NCBI RefSeq assembly: GCF_900107845.1
Contig: NZ_FNRM01000007.1
Location: 148,409 to 212,408, forward strand
Origin: Alkalimonas amylolytica
Lineage (GTDB): Bacteria > Pseudomonadota > Gammaproteobacteria > Enterobacterales > Alteromonadaceae
Direction: 5' to 3'
Length of the DNA stretch: 64,000 bases
Below the pieces are notes generated by a model, which worked only from the letters and a program-made list of their open reading frames with translations, searched no databases and had not been told where the DNA came from. Shown piece by piece: positions 63,973 through 64,000 of this stretch (position 1 is the stretch's first letter; every line of letters begins with the position of its first letter). The position numbers and the translations under genes were made by a program.

Positions 63973-64000
63973 TTTTGTTGTACCCTCAGATTTGAACCTC

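Overview
This window reads as ordinary chromosome of a free-living, aerobic gammaproteobacterium. The proteins and gene order (nfuA/comF/bioH, tex/greB/ompR/envZ, hslO/hslR followed by a complete type II secretion operon, yrfG/nudE/cysQ, pckA) point to the Alteromonadales/Chromatiales side of the class, with a Rheinheimera-, Arsukibacterium- or Alkalimonas-like organism as the best guess. That guess rests on recalled gene order and protein style, not on a search. A six-gene Mrp-type Na+/H+ antiporter fits a salt or alkaline habitat.

Layout. Bases 1-6.3 kb: start of a polysaccharide deacetylase, nfuA, a secreted M14 peptidase, comF, bioH, then a two-gene unit of a tiny flagellar-rod-like protein and a SprA-type metalloprotease-like protein. 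6.3-13.2 kb: tex, greB, a small lipoprotein, ompR-envZ, hslO and hslR. 13.3-24.6 kb: gspC to gspN, one uninterrupted type II secretion operon with mostly overlapping or closely spaced genes. 24.6-49.3 kb: a long, mixed accessory stretch holding an aminotransferase; a two-gene unit that looks like a pore-forming toxin with a membrane immunity protein; a TonB-dependent receptor divergent from a glycerophosphodiesterase with a Pho-box-like site between them; cysE; an outer-membrane barrel protein; dps; a metallo-beta-lactamase-fold lipoprotein; an export system (membrane fusion protein, ABC ATPase, FtsX-like permease) divergent from its own NtrC-type regulator and sensor kinase, with a sigma-54 promoter; an AT-rich island with an orphan membrane protein and a serine hydrolase next to short repeats; the glutathione-dependent formaldehyde oxidation genes with a LysR regulator; and an M28 peptidase lipoprotein. 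49.4-57.7 kb: yrfG, nudE, cysQ, pckA, an M3 peptidase lipoprotein and a CHASE-domain sensor kinase. 58-63.8 kb: mrpAB (fused), mrpC-G. 63.86 kb: tRNA-Arg(CCG).

Functional links. Several secreted or lipoprotein peptidases (M14, M28, M3) and the type II secretion system suggest growth on proteins. The Pho-box, TonB receptor and glycerophosphodiesterase suggest phosphate scavenging from organic phosphodiesters. The most unusual items are the putative toxin/immunity pair (25.8-27.3 kb), the sigma-54-controlled ABC system (34.9-42.2 kb), the heptanucleotide tandem repeat directly in front of the serine hydrolase start (44.4 kb), and the mini flagellar-like protein next to the SprA-like protein (5.2-6.3 kb).

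No stretch longer than 300 bases lacks a gene. No CRISPR array, rRNA gene, integrase or intact transposase was seen.
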